DNA of 35,411 nt from an uncultured Bacteroidales bacterium (GCA_903879715.1 CAIRMR010000065.1:1-35411); one strand, 5' to 3'; positions 16,901 to 28,825 are shown, numbered from the stretch's first letter. The notes: generated by a model not told the origin, from the letters alone. Numbers and translations are program-made.

Positions 16901-17695
16901 ATGAAGATAAAACTCTTGTTATCAGCCTTTATATTTATCTCAGTTTTTGTAAATAGCCAGCCTGCTACTGCAATTCTTAACTATGAAAAAGGAACTGAAG
17001 CTCTTGAATCAAAAAATTATTTAGATGCAATTTCGTTTCTGACATTGTCCATTGATGAATTTCAGTCTACCAATGCTTTTTATAACAGGGCATTGGCGAA
17101 ATATTACATCGGCGATAGTTGCGGATTTTGCAGTGATCTGAAAAAAGGGACTATAGCTGATGATTTTGAGGCTCAAAAACTTTATTTGGAAAAATGCACC
17201 TATTGTGTGACAATTGAAAATTTATCGGACTCAACTAAGTCTACAAATTTAAACATCAGGTACGTTCAGATCTTTCACTCAAAATGCACTTCAGATAGCA
17301 CTATATCATATATTTATGAAAAATCTGATAATCAATTATATTCCGCAGACAGGACCGAAACCGATACCTCACCGGTTTTCACAATTGTGGAAGAAATGCC
17401 GTCATATCCGGGAGGCGAAAATGCAAGAAACCGCTTTCTGGCTGAAAACATTAACTACCCTGAAATAGCACAAAACTATTTTATTCAGGGAACATGCTAT
17501 GTACAATTTATTATCGACAGAAATGGTTCAGTTTCAGATGTTTTAATAGTAAGAGGAATTGGAGGTGGCTGCGACGAAGAAGCAATACGGGTTGTAAAAA
17601 TGATGCCAAAATGGAAACCCGGTAAACAAAATGGCAAAAATGTTAGAGTATTATTTAATATGCCAATCGAATTTAGAATCGAAGGGATAAGATAG
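16901..17695 (+). CDS. Exported TPR-like protein with TonB C-terminal domain
   Basis: A 264-residue protein with a signal peptide (residues 1-19, LLSAFIFISVFVNSQ). A TPR-like helical hairpin region (about 27-90: NYEKGTEALESKNYLDAISFL, AFYNRALAKYYIGD) and a cysteine-containing linker follow. The C-terminal TonB_C domain covers about 180-260, with YPEIAQNYFIQGTCYVQFII, DRNGSVSDVLIVRGIGGGCD and MPKWKPGKQNGKNVRV. Classical TonB needs an N-terminal membrane anchor to ExbB/D, and here there is only a cleavable-looking signal. It is therefore more likely a periplasmic or outer-membrane protein that borrowed the domain, a pattern common in Bacteroidota. It has its own candidate promoter. Its partner is unknown. 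Confidence 0.82.
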   Translation: MKIKLLLSAFIFISVFVNSQPATAILNYEKGTEALESKNYLDAISFLTLSIDEFQSTNAFYNRALAKYYIGDSCGFCSDLKKGTIADDFEAQKLYLEKCTYCVTIENLSDSTKSTNLNIRYVQIFHSKCTSDSTISYIYEKSDNQLYSADRTETDTSPVFTIVEEMPSYPGGENARNRFLAENINYPEIAQNYFIQGTCYVQFIIDRNGSVSDVLIVRGIGGGCDEEAIRVVKMMPKWKPGKQNGKNVRVLFNMPIEFRIEGIR

Positions 17696-18334
17696 AAAAC
17701 TTTGACTCTTTTTAAAAATCAGGCTCCTGATATCTTATTGCATCATAATCTAATTCCATAATTTCACTTTCATTAAAGCCAATACCAGTAAGCCAATGGA
17801 TACCCGTCGGAATTTTATCAAAACCACAGGAATCGGAATAGCAGGCCTTACTTTAAGCAAGTATAGCAAACTGTTCGCCAGGCCATCATAAAATGCGGAA
17901 ATGATAATTTTAAGTTCTGTTACTCAGGTATAAACTATGCTTCCTGATCGAAATGTATAAACTACTATTGACTTTCATCCAATCGGACAGCGATCAAAAC
18001 TGAAAGATCAATTTAGCTTTTGAATTTCACCTGACAAATATAGAAGTAGCAACATTTTTACTGCAAAAAAAAATCATAAAACCATAGCAATAAAATAATG
18101 AAGTAAAGATCAGCCCAATTACACTATATCTATATTTCTGATTATATGACTTTTAGCCCATATTTTCAAGACAGGATTGACAAATAAATAGAATTCTCAG
18201 CAATCTTAGTAATTTTTTTCACTATGTATACTAATATTCTTAATGATTATTGTAAATTTACACGCTCTTACTTACTAAAAGTCAGAAATTGAAAATATTT
18301 CACGGAATACAGAACTACTACTAAGCTACATAGT
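17696..18334. other. 639-bp intergenic gap upstream of the ROK gene
   Basis: The gap contains an orphan Tat signal peptide reading frame (17796-17891) and otherwise AT-rich DNA without a recognisable gene. No consensus TAnnTTTG box was found close to the ROK start. The AT content rises toward 18050-18330. Confidence 0.65.
17796..17891 (+). pseudogene. Orphan Tat signal peptide, likely 5' remnant of a deleted gene
   Basis: The frame reads 31 codons, MDTRRNFIKTTGIGIAGLTL followed by SKYSKLFARPS, then TAA. The first 21 residues are a textbook twin-arginine signal (T-R-R-N-F-I-K, then a mild hydrophobic stretch). This is the type found at the start of Bacteroidota Gfo/Idh/MocA-type oxidoreductases, sugar-phosphate isomerases and sulfatases. 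No mature domain follows in any frame I could read. The simplest explanation is deletion of the rest of the gene. A functional 31-residue peptide is less likely. Confidence 0.6.
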
Positions 18335-19555
18335 ATGAAGAGAAGCATGCTCTTTGGTAATACCGCAGGTGATCCCCGGACTAACAGCTCAAAGAAAAAC
18401 AGCCTTAAATTATTGATATTAAAAGAATTATATCAAAACAGCTGTAAATCAATACCTGAGTTGAGTAAGATCATACACATGAGTACTCCAACCATCACCA
18501 GGGCAATTGATGAACTAATCGAAAGTGGGTTCCTGCTTGAAGAAGGAATCGGCACCTCGAGTGGTGGCCGTCGTCCGAATTTATACGGACTGAATCCTCC
18601 CTCAAGATATGTTTTAGGTGTTGATATCAGCAGAACTCATATCAGGCTTGGCTTGTTCAATTTTGCTAACCAGCCTGTGGTCCCTATAAAAGTAATAGAC
18701 GAAGGGCTTGAAGTTTCGAAAGATTTTATGAAGAGCCTTAAAGATTCGGTAAATGATTTCATTATTGAATCGGGAATAGATAAAACAAAGTTGATGGGAA
18801 TCGGGATTGCTTTACCTGGCCTTATCGACTTACATACAGGCATCAGCTATAGCTACCTCCAGGATGAAAAACCTGCGACCATTCAATTTGAGAATTTTTT
18901 CGATTTCCCTGTTTTTGTTGAAAACGACACCAAAGTAATGGCTCTCGGCGAACAGGCCTTCGGCCTGGCACAAGGAAAGCAAAATGTATTATGCCTGAAT
19001 ATAGGATCAGGAATAGGCCTTGGCATGATACTTAATGGCCAACTCTACAAAGGAAATTCAGGTTTTTCGGGAGAGTTTGGCCATATTCAGGTTGATCCCG
19101 ACGGACAGCTCTGTTATTGCGGTAAAATCGGATGCCTCGAAACTCTTGCATCAGGAACCACCATGATTAAACGTGCCCGTAAAGAAATAAGTGATGGCGC
19201 AACCACTGTAATCAGGACAATGGTCGGCGGTAACTTCAGCAAAATTACGATTGAAACGGTATTGCAGGCAGCACAGCATGGGGATCAATTCGCAATCGGA
19301 TTATTAGCCAGCATTGGCGAACATCTTGGCAGGGGCATCGCGGTCCTGATTCACCTTTTCAACCCTGAGCTAATCATTATCGGTGGCGAATTAACCAAAG
19401 CTGAAAATTATATAGTTGACCCGATTCAGCAAAATCTCAACAAATTTACCATTGCAAAAATCCGTCGCGATGCTCAGATTATCACTTCAAGCCTTGGCCA
19501 GAACGCAGGATTAATGGGAACAGTTGCCATGGTAATGAATAAAGTATTCCTTTAA
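18335..19555 (+). CDS. ROK-family protein with N-terminal winged helix (NagC-like)
   Basis: A 406-residue ROK (repressor/ORF/kinase) protein. An N-terminal winged helix-turn-helix (about 24-85: LLILKELYQNSCKSIPELSK, MSTPTITRAIDELIESGFL, GGRRPNLYGLN) is joined to an actin-like sugar-binding ROK domain. The zinc site is H250 with C260, C262 and C267 (GHIQVDPDGQLCYCGKIGC). D198 in VENDTKVMALGE matches the ROK catalytic aspartate. The phosphate-binding loop is D97-I-S-R-T101, with S in place of the usual G. It heads the amino-sugar locus and is probably its repressor, sensing N-acetylglucosamine or a phosphate of it. Kinase activity as well is possible but unproven. A 7-bp palindrome, 33 bases after its stop codon, is a candidate operator for the next gene. 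Confidence 0.88.
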   Translation: MKRSMLFGNTAGDPRTNSSKKNSLKLLILKELYQNSCKSIPELSKIIHMSTPTITRAIDELIESGFLLEEGIGTSSGGRRPNLYGLNPPSRYVLGVDISRTHIRLGLFNFANQPVVPIKVIDEGLEVSKDFMKSLKDSVNDFIIESGIDKTKLMGIGIALPGLIDLHTGISYSYLQDEKPATIQFENFFDFPVFVENDTKVMALGEQAFGLAQGKQNVLCLNIGSGIGLGMILNGQLYKGNSGFSGEFGHIQVDPDGQLCYCGKIGCLETLASGTTMIKRARKEISDGATTVIRTMVGGNFSKITIETVLQAAQHGDQFAIGLLASIGEHLGRGIAVLIHLFNPELIIIGGELTKAENYIVDPIQQNLNKFTIAKIRRDAQIITSSLGQNAGLMGTVAMVMNKVFL

Positions 19556-19587
19556 AGGCTAAAAATCAACTGATGATCAACCTCTGC

Positions 19588-19609
19588 TGGTATACCTATA
19601 TATATACCA
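19588..19609 (+). promoter_or_regulatory. Candidate operator upstream of the beta-galactosidase gene
   Basis: The arms TGGTATA (19588-19594) and TATACCA (19603-19609) form a perfect 7-bp inverted repeat around CCTATATA, 86 bases before the ATG at 19695. The only nearby transcription factor is the ROK winged-helix protein just upstream. Binding is an inference; no second copy was found in the locus. Confidence 0.35.
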
Positions 19610-19679
19610 AAGTTTTTGCGTGTAACTAAAGAACCAGATTGCGTCTGAACCAAAACAAATAACATAAGTTTATCATTAA

Positions 19680-22877
<3,198 letters not shown>

Positions 22878-22937
22878 TCTTTCAATTTAAACCGATTCAG
22901 TGTTGTACTAATCTTAATTACAATTCAAAAAAGGTAT

Positions 22938-23005
22938 AGGTTGAGATTAAGGTTGAGAAAATAAAAACTTAACCTTTACCTCAACCTCAACCTCAACCTC
23001 AACCT
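22938..23005. repeat. AACCTC hexanucleotide repeat with inverted partner
   Basis: ACCTCAACCTCAACCTCAAC-type repeats (about four copies, 22978-23005) face AGGTTGAG and AAGGTTGAG (22938-22957). They can fold into a long hairpin in the 157-bp gap between the beta-galactosidase and deaminase genes. It could lower downstream expression or be a passive low-complexity repeat. Confidence 0.7.
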
Positions 23006-23034
23006 AAATTAAATTAGAGTTAAACTAACAAATA

Positions 23035-24996
23035 ATGAAATTAGCTGACATAAAAGGATATTCGTCGAAACCCAACAGTTCGATGTGGAACGATGATGCG
23101 TTTGTTACCCGTTTCGAAAAAATTCCGGTAAAAGTTGTTCCATCAGCCGCGGCAGGATCCGTTGAACTTGCCGCGAGGATAGCAGAACTGGTTAAAGATA
23201 GAAAAAGATCAGGGAAAAACCTGGTTCTTGGATTAGCTACCGGGTCTACCCCGCTTATGGTTTACAACGAATTGATCCGTTTTCACAAAGAAGAAGGTTT
23301 GAGTTTTGACAATGTCATCACGTTTAACCTTGATGAATATTACCCGCTGGAACATGATCATCAGCAGAGTTATAACCACTTTATGTGGGACAGGCTTTTT
23401 AAGCATATCGATATAAAGGCAGAGAATATCCATATTCCTTCAGGAAGTCTAGAACAGGACGATGTGGCATCATTTTGCCGTGATTACGAAAGAAAGATTG
23501 CCGAAGCCGGGGGGATTGATATTCAACTACTTGGCATAGGCCGGACAGGTCATATTGGGTTTAATGAGCCTGGTTCAACCTACAATTCAAAAACCCGCCT
23601 TGTTACACTAGATAGAATGACTCGCAACGATGCTGCCGATTCATTCAACGGAGAAGAACATGTTCCGCATTTCGCAATAACCATGGGTGTAGGAACAATT
23701 ATGACGGCAAAAGAGATTTTCCTGATGGCATGGGGCGAGGGCAAAGCCGAAGTTATTGGTAAAGCTGTCGAAGGTTCGGTTACAGACGTAATACCGTCGA
23801 GCTTCCTGCAGAATCATACCAATACAACTTTTATAGTTGATCCTCCTGCTGCTGTTGAGCTTACGCGTTTCAAAGCTCCCTGGCGTGTCGGGCAATGCGA
23901 ATGGACCGACCGGATGATCCGCAAAGCTGTTTTATGGCTATGTACACAAACCGGTAAACCTTTGTTAAAACTTACTGAACGCGATTACAACGATTATGGT
24001 TTGTCAGACCTCATAACCAGCCAGGTATTCAGTAAAATAAACATCAGGGTATTTAACGATCTTCAGCATACCATTACTGGCTGGCCGGGAGGCAAACCTA
24101 ATGTTGACGATTCCACACGGCCAGAGCGCGCGCTGCCTTTTCCTAAGCGCGTTGCTCTTTTCAGTCCGCATCCTGACGATGATGTGATTTCGATGGGCGG
24201 AACTTTTGCCCGCCTGGTTGAACATGGACATGATGTACACGTTGCTTACCAGACTTCGGGAAGCATAGCAGTTAGCGATGATGATGCCATCCGGTACCTT
24301 GACTTTGTGCGTAACTACGAGAAAATCTACGATATCATTGAGCCAAAAGCTGAATCATTGTATGAAGTTACTTCAGATTTTTATAAAAACAAGAAAAAAG
24401 ACAGCATTGAGCCATCAGAACTCCTGGCTGTAAAAGCTGCGATCAGGCGTGGAGAAGCTATGGCCTCATGCCGGTACATCGGGCTGCAGGAAAAAAATGT
24501 ACATTTCCTTGATCTTCCTTTCTACGAAACAGGTACAGTAAAAAAAGCGCCTGCCGGAGAAGCAGATATTCAGATAGTAATGAAATTCCTACGTTCTTTG
24601 CAACCACACCAGATTTATGCTGCCGGCGACCTGAGCGATCCTCATGGAACTCACCGCGTTTGCATCGATATTATTATTGAAGCACTCGAACGAATGAAAA
24701 ATGAAGCCTGGATGAAAGACTGCCGCGTTTGGCTTTACCGCGGCGCCTGGCAGGAATGGGATATTGAAATGGTGGATATGGCCGTTCCCCTCAGTCCTGA
24801 AGAAGTAGTGATTAAACGGAATGCTATTTTCAGACACCAGTCACAAAAAGACGGAGCCATGTTTATGGGTGCCGATAAACGTGAATTCTGGCAACGTGCC
24901 GAAGAACGAAATAAAAATACAGCCCGTCTGTACGACAAACTCGGGATGGCGGAATATGAAGCGATTGAGGTATTTGTGAGGTATGAGGTGGAGTAG
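23035..24996 (+). CDS. Glucosamine-6-phosphate deaminase fused to a PIG-L deacetylase
   Basis: A 653-residue two-domain enzyme. The N-terminal NagB domain (about 33-290) has the substrate loop LGLATGSTPLMVY, D100 in FNLDEYYPL (the E. coli D72 position), and H173 in GRTGHIGFNEPGS (H143 position). E. coli D141 is replaced here by T171. The C-terminal PIG-L/LmbE domain (about 370-640) has the zinc motif SPHPDDDV (377-384) and DPHGTH (535-540). Inference: the two domains carry out consecutive steps, deacetylating GlcNAc-6-P and then deaminating GlcN-6-P to fructose-6-P and ammonia, which would explain the absence of a nagA gene here. This fused form is common in Bacteroidota. No signal peptide, so it is cytoplasmic. 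It sits between the galactosidase and the sugar transporter. Confidence 0.92.
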   Translation: MKLADIKGYSSKPNSSMWNDDAFVTRFEKIPVKVVPSAAAGSVELAARIAELVKDRKRSGKNLVLGLATGSTPLMVYNELIRFHKEEGLSFDNVITFNLDEYYPLEHDHQQSYNHFMWDRLFKHIDIKAENIHIPSGSLEQDDVASFCRDYERKIAEAGGIDIQLLGIGRTGHIGFNEPGSTYNSKTRLVTLDRMTRNDAADSFNGEEHVPHFAITMGVGTIMTAKEIFLMAWGEGKAEVIGKAVEGSVTDVIPSSFLQNHTNTTFIVDPPAAVELTRFKAPWRVGQCEWTDRMIRKAVLWLCTQTGKPLLKLTERDYNDYGLSDLITSQVFSKINIRVFNDLQHTITGWPGGKPNVDDSTRPERALPFPKRVALFSPHPDDDVISMGGTFARLVEHGHDVHVAYQTSGSIAVSDDDAIRYLDFVRNYEKIYDIIEPKAESLYEVTSDFYKNKKKDSIEPSELLAVKAAIRRGEAMASCRYIGLQEKNVHFLDLPFYETGTVKKAPAGEADIQIVMKFLRSLQPHQIYAAGDLSDPHGTHRVCIDIIIEALERMKNEAWMKDCRVWLYRGAWQEWDIEMVDMAVPLSPEEVVIKRNAIFRHQSQKDGAMFMGADKREFWQRAEERNKNTARLYDKLGMAEYEAIEVFVRYEVE

Positions 24997-25085
24997 ATAG
25001 GTTGGGAGTTAATAGTTAATAGAAAATGGGATGGAGAAACTATAACTTATGCCAGTGCTGCAGCGGTTTTAAACTCTGATAATCA

Positions 25086-25113
25086 TTTTCCCCGACCTTC
25101 AGGTCGGGGAAAA
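25086..25113. repeat. Perfect 13-bp inverted repeat
   Basis: TTTTCCCCGACCT and AGGTCGGGGAAAA are separated by two bases. It lies between the deaminase and transporter genes. Neither side has a further T-tract beyond the four T/A pairs, so it may act as a weak bidirectional terminator. Otherwise it is a dispersed palindrome. Confidence 0.75.
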
Positions 25114-25243
25114 CAAGAATTACATTTTCGGCTGCAGCCAGATTTTTAACACACTCCTATCTAACCCATTTGTAAAAAGAAAATAGTCTAATATAAATAA
25201 CAATCGAAATCCAACCAATTACGTACAAATAATCTAAAAATCT

Positions 25244-26599
25244 ATGAACACATCCCCAACATCAGTGGACCGTAAAAATTACATCATGTCGCTATCCATC
25301 ATCGGAGCGCTGTTTTTCATTTTTGGTTTTGTAACCTGGCTGAATGGTTCGCTCATGCCGTTTCTGCAAACTGCATGCGAATTAACTCCTTTCCAGGCCA
25401 GTCTTGTCACTCTTGCATTTTATATTGCCTATTTCATCATGGCTTTGCCGTCATCATTTGTATTAAAAAAAATCGGTTATAAAAACGGGGTTTTTGTCGG
25501 TTTATTGATCATGGCAGTGGGAGCGCTCATCTTTATTCCTGCAGCTTATACCAGGCAATTCGGAGTTTTCCTGGCTGGATTATTTGTTTTAGGAACCGGT
25601 TTGGCTCTTCTTCAAACGGCTACAAACCCATTTATTACCATTATCGGCCCACGCGAAAGCGCCGCCAAACGAATGGCTATCATGGGTATTTGCAATAAAA
25701 TGGCCGGTGTTTTCAGCCCGTTGGTCCTTACAGCCCTGATTCTTCACGGGATGGAAAAATTCAGCGAAAACAACCTTGCCTTACTTACTTTCGATCAGAA
25801 AGAAACCTTGCTCAACGAGTTGGCTTCCAGAATTGTAGGTCCTTACACCGCAATGGCTTTGTTACTGGCTGTATTTGCTGTATTGGTGAAGTTTTCGTCC
25901 TTACCGAATGAAATAGATATTGAAGAAGATGATCATGAAACACTGAAAGGATTTGTAAAACAAATACCCGATGCTCTGAAAATCCGCCATCTGCTCCTGG
26001 GTATCATTACATTATTTGTATATGTAGGAGTTGAAGTGATGGCAGGCGACAGCCTTACCCAGTTCGGCAGTTCGCTGCACCTGGCATACGCGCCAAAACT
26101 TACAGCTTTTACCATGGTATTTATGGTATTTGGATACATTTTAGGAATAGTCCTTATTCCAAAAGTTATAAGCCAATCAAGAGCGCTGGTTATTTCAGCA
26201 TTCCTGGGAGCATTGTTCGCATTGGGAGCAGCAACCTCATCAGTTACTGAAACTAACCTTTTTTCATCCCTATTCGGTTGGTTAAACAATCTTCCCGGTT
26301 TCAATATTCCTTTGCTTCCGAATGCTGTTTTCTTTGTCACCTTACTTGGGTGGGCTAACGCCCTGATGTGGCCGGCAATATGGCCCCTGGCACTTAATAA
26401 CTTAGGTAAATATACCAAAATAGGTTCTGCCCTACTTATAATGGGTATTGCAGGTGGAGCGCTGATTCCGCCAACTTATGCGAAACTCGGCCAATCCATA
26501 GGATTTCAACCGGCTTTATGGATAATGGTTCCTATTTACCTGTTCATAATCTATTATGCCACGGTTGGACATAAAATGAAATCTAAAGAAATTAAATAA
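25244..26599 (+). CDS. Sugar MFS transporter (GluP/FucP/NagP type)
   Basis: A 451-residue inner-membrane sugar:H+ symporter of the fucose/glucose/galactose/HexNAc MFS family. About twelve hydrophobic segments can be read. Family patterns include the early FVTWLNGSLMPFLQTACELTPFQASLV, the AFYIAYFIMALPSSFVLKKIGYKNG loop and LALLQTATNPFITIIGPRESAAKRMAIMG. The cytosolic linker near residue 230 is acidic (EIDIEEDDHETLKG). Position directly after the deaminase/PIG-L gene and before two amino-sugar genes makes N-acetylglucosamine (NagP-like) or another HexNAc the likeliest cargo. Glucose or galactose cannot be excluded on sequence alone. Confidence 0.9.
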   Translation: MNTSPTSVDRKNYIMSLSIIGALFFIFGFVTWLNGSLMPFLQTACELTPFQASLVTLAFYIAYFIMALPSSFVLKKIGYKNGVFVGLLIMAVGALIFIPAAYTRQFGVFLAGLFVLGTGLALLQTATNPFITIIGPRESAAKRMAIMGICNKMAGVFSPLVLTALILHGMEKFSENNLALLTFDQKETLLNELASRIVGPYTAMALLLAVFAVLVKFSSLPNEIDIEEDDHETLKGFVKQIPDALKIRHLLLGIITLFVYVGVEVMAGDSLTQFGSSLHLAYAPKLTAFTMVFMVFGYILGIVLIPKVISQSRALVISAFLGALFALGAATSSVTETNLFSSLFGWLNNLPGFNIPLLPNAVFFVTLLGWANALMWPAIWPLALNNLGKYTKIGSALLIMGIAGGALIPPTYAKLGQSIGFQPALWIMVPIYLFIIYYATVGHKMKSKEIK

Positions 26600-26693
26600 G
26601 TATAATGAAACGAGCCATGCCCATAAATCGTCACAGATATATAGTTATGCATAGCAAGGTCCCTATGACCCATAAAAATTAAAAAATCAAAAC

Positions 26694-27602
26694 ATGAAAC
26701 CAACATTATTAGTACTTGCAGCCGGAATGGGCAGCCGTTATGGAAGCCTGAAACAGATTGACCCGGTTGGACCATCAGGTGAAACCATAATCGATTATTC
26801 CATTTACGATGCCATCAGGGCTGGATTTGGGAAAGTAGTCTTTATTATCCGCAAAAGCTTTGAACAGGATTTCAAGGAAATTTTCATTTCCAAGCTGCAA
26901 CCGCATATCCAGGTTGAATATGTATTTCAGGAAATTGACAAAGTGCCTGAAGGACTCGTAGTTTCACCTGAGCGGACCAAACCCTGGGGAACAGCGCATG
27001 CTGTTCTTATGGCCAAAGATGTTATCAATGAACCCTTTGCTGTAATTAACGGCGATGATTTTTATGGCTCAGGCGCTTTTCAAACCATGGCTGATTACCT
27101 GAATTCATTAACTCCGGAAACACAAACGCAGTACTCCTTGGTTGGATACCAGGTCGGGAATACCATGTCGGATCATGGTTCAGTTTCACGCGGAGTATGT
27201 GAGGAAGATAAAAACGAACTCCTGGTTTCAGTAACTGAACGCACTAATATTCAATATACTGATGAAAAGATTGCTTACCAGGAAGCTGACGGGAAGCCTG
27301 TTTTTCTTAACCCTGAAACATTGGTTTCGATGAATTTCTGGGGATTTACACCCGAATATTTCAAACAAACGGAAGCCATATTCAGCGATTTCGTAAAAGC
27401 CAATATTGACTCACTGAAAGCTGAATTCTATATCCCTTTCGCAATTGATAACCTGATAACTAACTCAAAAGCAAGTGTTAGAGTCCTTCGCAGCGATGCC
27501 AAATGGTTTGGCGTTACCTATAAAGAAGATAAACCTCTTGTAATTGAAAAACTGGCTCAACTCATAAAAGCAGGCGTTTATCCTGCTAAACTATGGAAGT
27601 AA
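26694..27602 (+). CDS. Sugar-1-phosphate nucleotidyltransferase
   Basis: A 302-residue member of the NTP_transferase (GT-A-like) superfamily that joins a sugar-1-phosphate to an NTP. The nucleotide loop is LAAGMGSRYGSLKQ (8-21) with P28/S29/G30 following. The metal/nucleotide motif is AVINGDDFYG (116-125). PWGTAHAVLMA at about 98-107 is typical of this fold. Only four bases separate it from the NahK-like kinase gene that follows, so the two are translated as a pair. The obvious inference is that it converts the kinase product (GlcNAc-1-P or GalNAc-1-P) to UDP-HexNAc. Alternatives are glucose-1-P or MurNAc-1-P transfer (MurU-like); it is longer than typical MurU. Confidence 0.88.
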   Translation: MKPTLLVLAAGMGSRYGSLKQIDPVGPSGETIIDYSIYDAIRAGFGKVVFIIRKSFEQDFKEIFISKLQPHIQVEYVFQEIDKVPEGLVVSPERTKPWGTAHAVLMAKDVINEPFAVINGDDFYGSGAFQTMADYLNSLTPETQTQYSLVGYQVGNTMSDHGSVSRGVCEEDKNELLVSVTERTNIQYTDEKIAYQEADGKPVFLNPETLVSMNFWGFTPEYFKQTEAIFSDFVKANIDSLKAEFYIPFAIDNLITNSKASVRVLRSDAKWFGVTYKEDKPLVIEKLAQLIKAGVYPAKLWK

Positions 27603-27606
27603 TACT

Positions 27607-28701
27607 ATGGAACGCAACATCAAAAAGATTGTTTCTCACTTCAACATTAAAGGTGAATGCCAGGAGTTTACAAAAAACACAACCGGGCATATTAATGATT
27701 CCTATTATATAAACACAAAATCCCCGGATCACCCCGGATATTTTCTGCAATGGATAAATAAAAGCATCTTTAGAGATGTTGAAGGCCTGATGAACAACAT
27801 CTGCGCTGTAACCGGACATTTGGCATCCAAACTGGCCGAAAACAAAGATCTGGATTTTACGGTTCTTGAAGTTATTCCTTGTAAAGATGGAAAGAATTTC
27901 TATCTCGATCCGGATAATGAATACTGGAGGCTTTATACGTTTATTGGGAATGCTCATGGCTACAATGTGGTCGAAAATACCAAAATAGCTTACGAAGGAG
28001 GAAAAGCTTTTGGCCTTTTCATGTCGCTTCTGGCTGATTTGCCAGCCGCCGGGCTTACTGATACTATTCCTGATTTCCACAACCTTGAAAAAAGAATGGA
28101 GGCTTTCAACAGATCGGTGTCAGATGATAAGGTAAACCGCGTGAAGGATGTATCCGCTGAAATTGAATTTGTAAAAAAGAGGACCGCGCAAATGCTTACC
28201 ATTCCGGCGCTTATTAAATCAGGAGAACTCCCGTTACGGATAACACATAACGACACTAAGTTCAACAACATTTTGTTCGATAGTTCTGATCACGCATTGT
28301 GTATTGTTGATCTTGATACCGTGATGCCTGGCAGTATTTTATTCGATTTTGGCGATTCAATCAGAACCGGGGCAAATACAGCTAATGAAGATGAAAAAGA
28401 TCTCTCAAAAGTTGATATCAACCTGCCTATTTATGAAGCTTATACACGTGGTTTTCTTAAAAATACCCGTTCTGCACTTACCGAAGCTGAAATCAACAAT
28501 CTTGCATTTTCGGCCAGGTTTATGACGTTTATTATCGGGCTAAGGTTCCTCACCGATTTCTTAGATGGAGATACTTATTTCCGGACTTCGTATCCTGATC
28601 ATAACCTGGTAAGGACAAAAGTCCAGTTCCGTCTTATAGAAGCAATGGAACAGAATGCCGAAAAAATGAATGCTTTTGTTATGCAGGCGATTGAAGAATA
28701 A
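27607..28701 (+). CDS. N-acetylhexosamine 1-kinase (NahK/LnpB-like, APH fold)
   Basis: A 364-residue aminoglycoside-phosphotransferase-fold kinase that closely follows Bifidobacterium NahK in length and landmark motifs. The catalytic loop is LRITHNDTKFNNILFD, with D216 as base. The metal region is IVDLDTVMPGSILFDFGDSIR (D235, D237). The segments TGHINDSYYI, FLQWINKSIF, YWRLYTFIGNAHGYN and SYPDHNLVRTK also align with NahK features that I recall. NahK phosphorylates the anomeric C1 hydroxyl of GlcNAc or GalNAc, giving HexNAc-1-P for UDP-sugar synthesis. The start sits four bases after the nucleotidyltransferase stop. AmgK-type MurNAc/GlcNAc kinases of the same fold are an alternative, but the motif-level match to NahK is much better. 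Confidence 0.9.
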   Translation: MERNIKKIVSHFNIKGECQEFTKNTTGHINDSYYINTKSPDHPGYFLQWINKSIFRDVEGLMNNICAVTGHLASKLAENKDLDFTVLEVIPCKDGKNFYLDPDNEYWRLYTFIGNAHGYNVVENTKIAYEGGKAFGLFMSLLADLPAAGLTDTIPDFHNLEKRMEAFNRSVSDDKVNRVKDVSAEIEFVKKRTAQMLTIPALIKSGELPLRITHNDTKFNNILFDSSDHALCIVDLDTVMPGSILFDFGDSIRTGANTANEDEKDLSKVDINLPIYEAYTRGFLKNTRSALTEAEINNLAFSARFMTFIIGLRFLTDFLDGDTYFRTSYPDHNLVRTKVQFRLIEAMEQNAEKMNAFVMQAIEE

Positions 28702-28825
28702 AAATTCCTCTCCCGGAACTGCTGAAAACAATCAGATTAATTTAAGGTTACTGGACATTGGAATTTGGAGCTTGGAATTTGGAGCTTCATTGTGTAGTAT
28801 ATTCAATTTATCGTCAGCAATAGTT

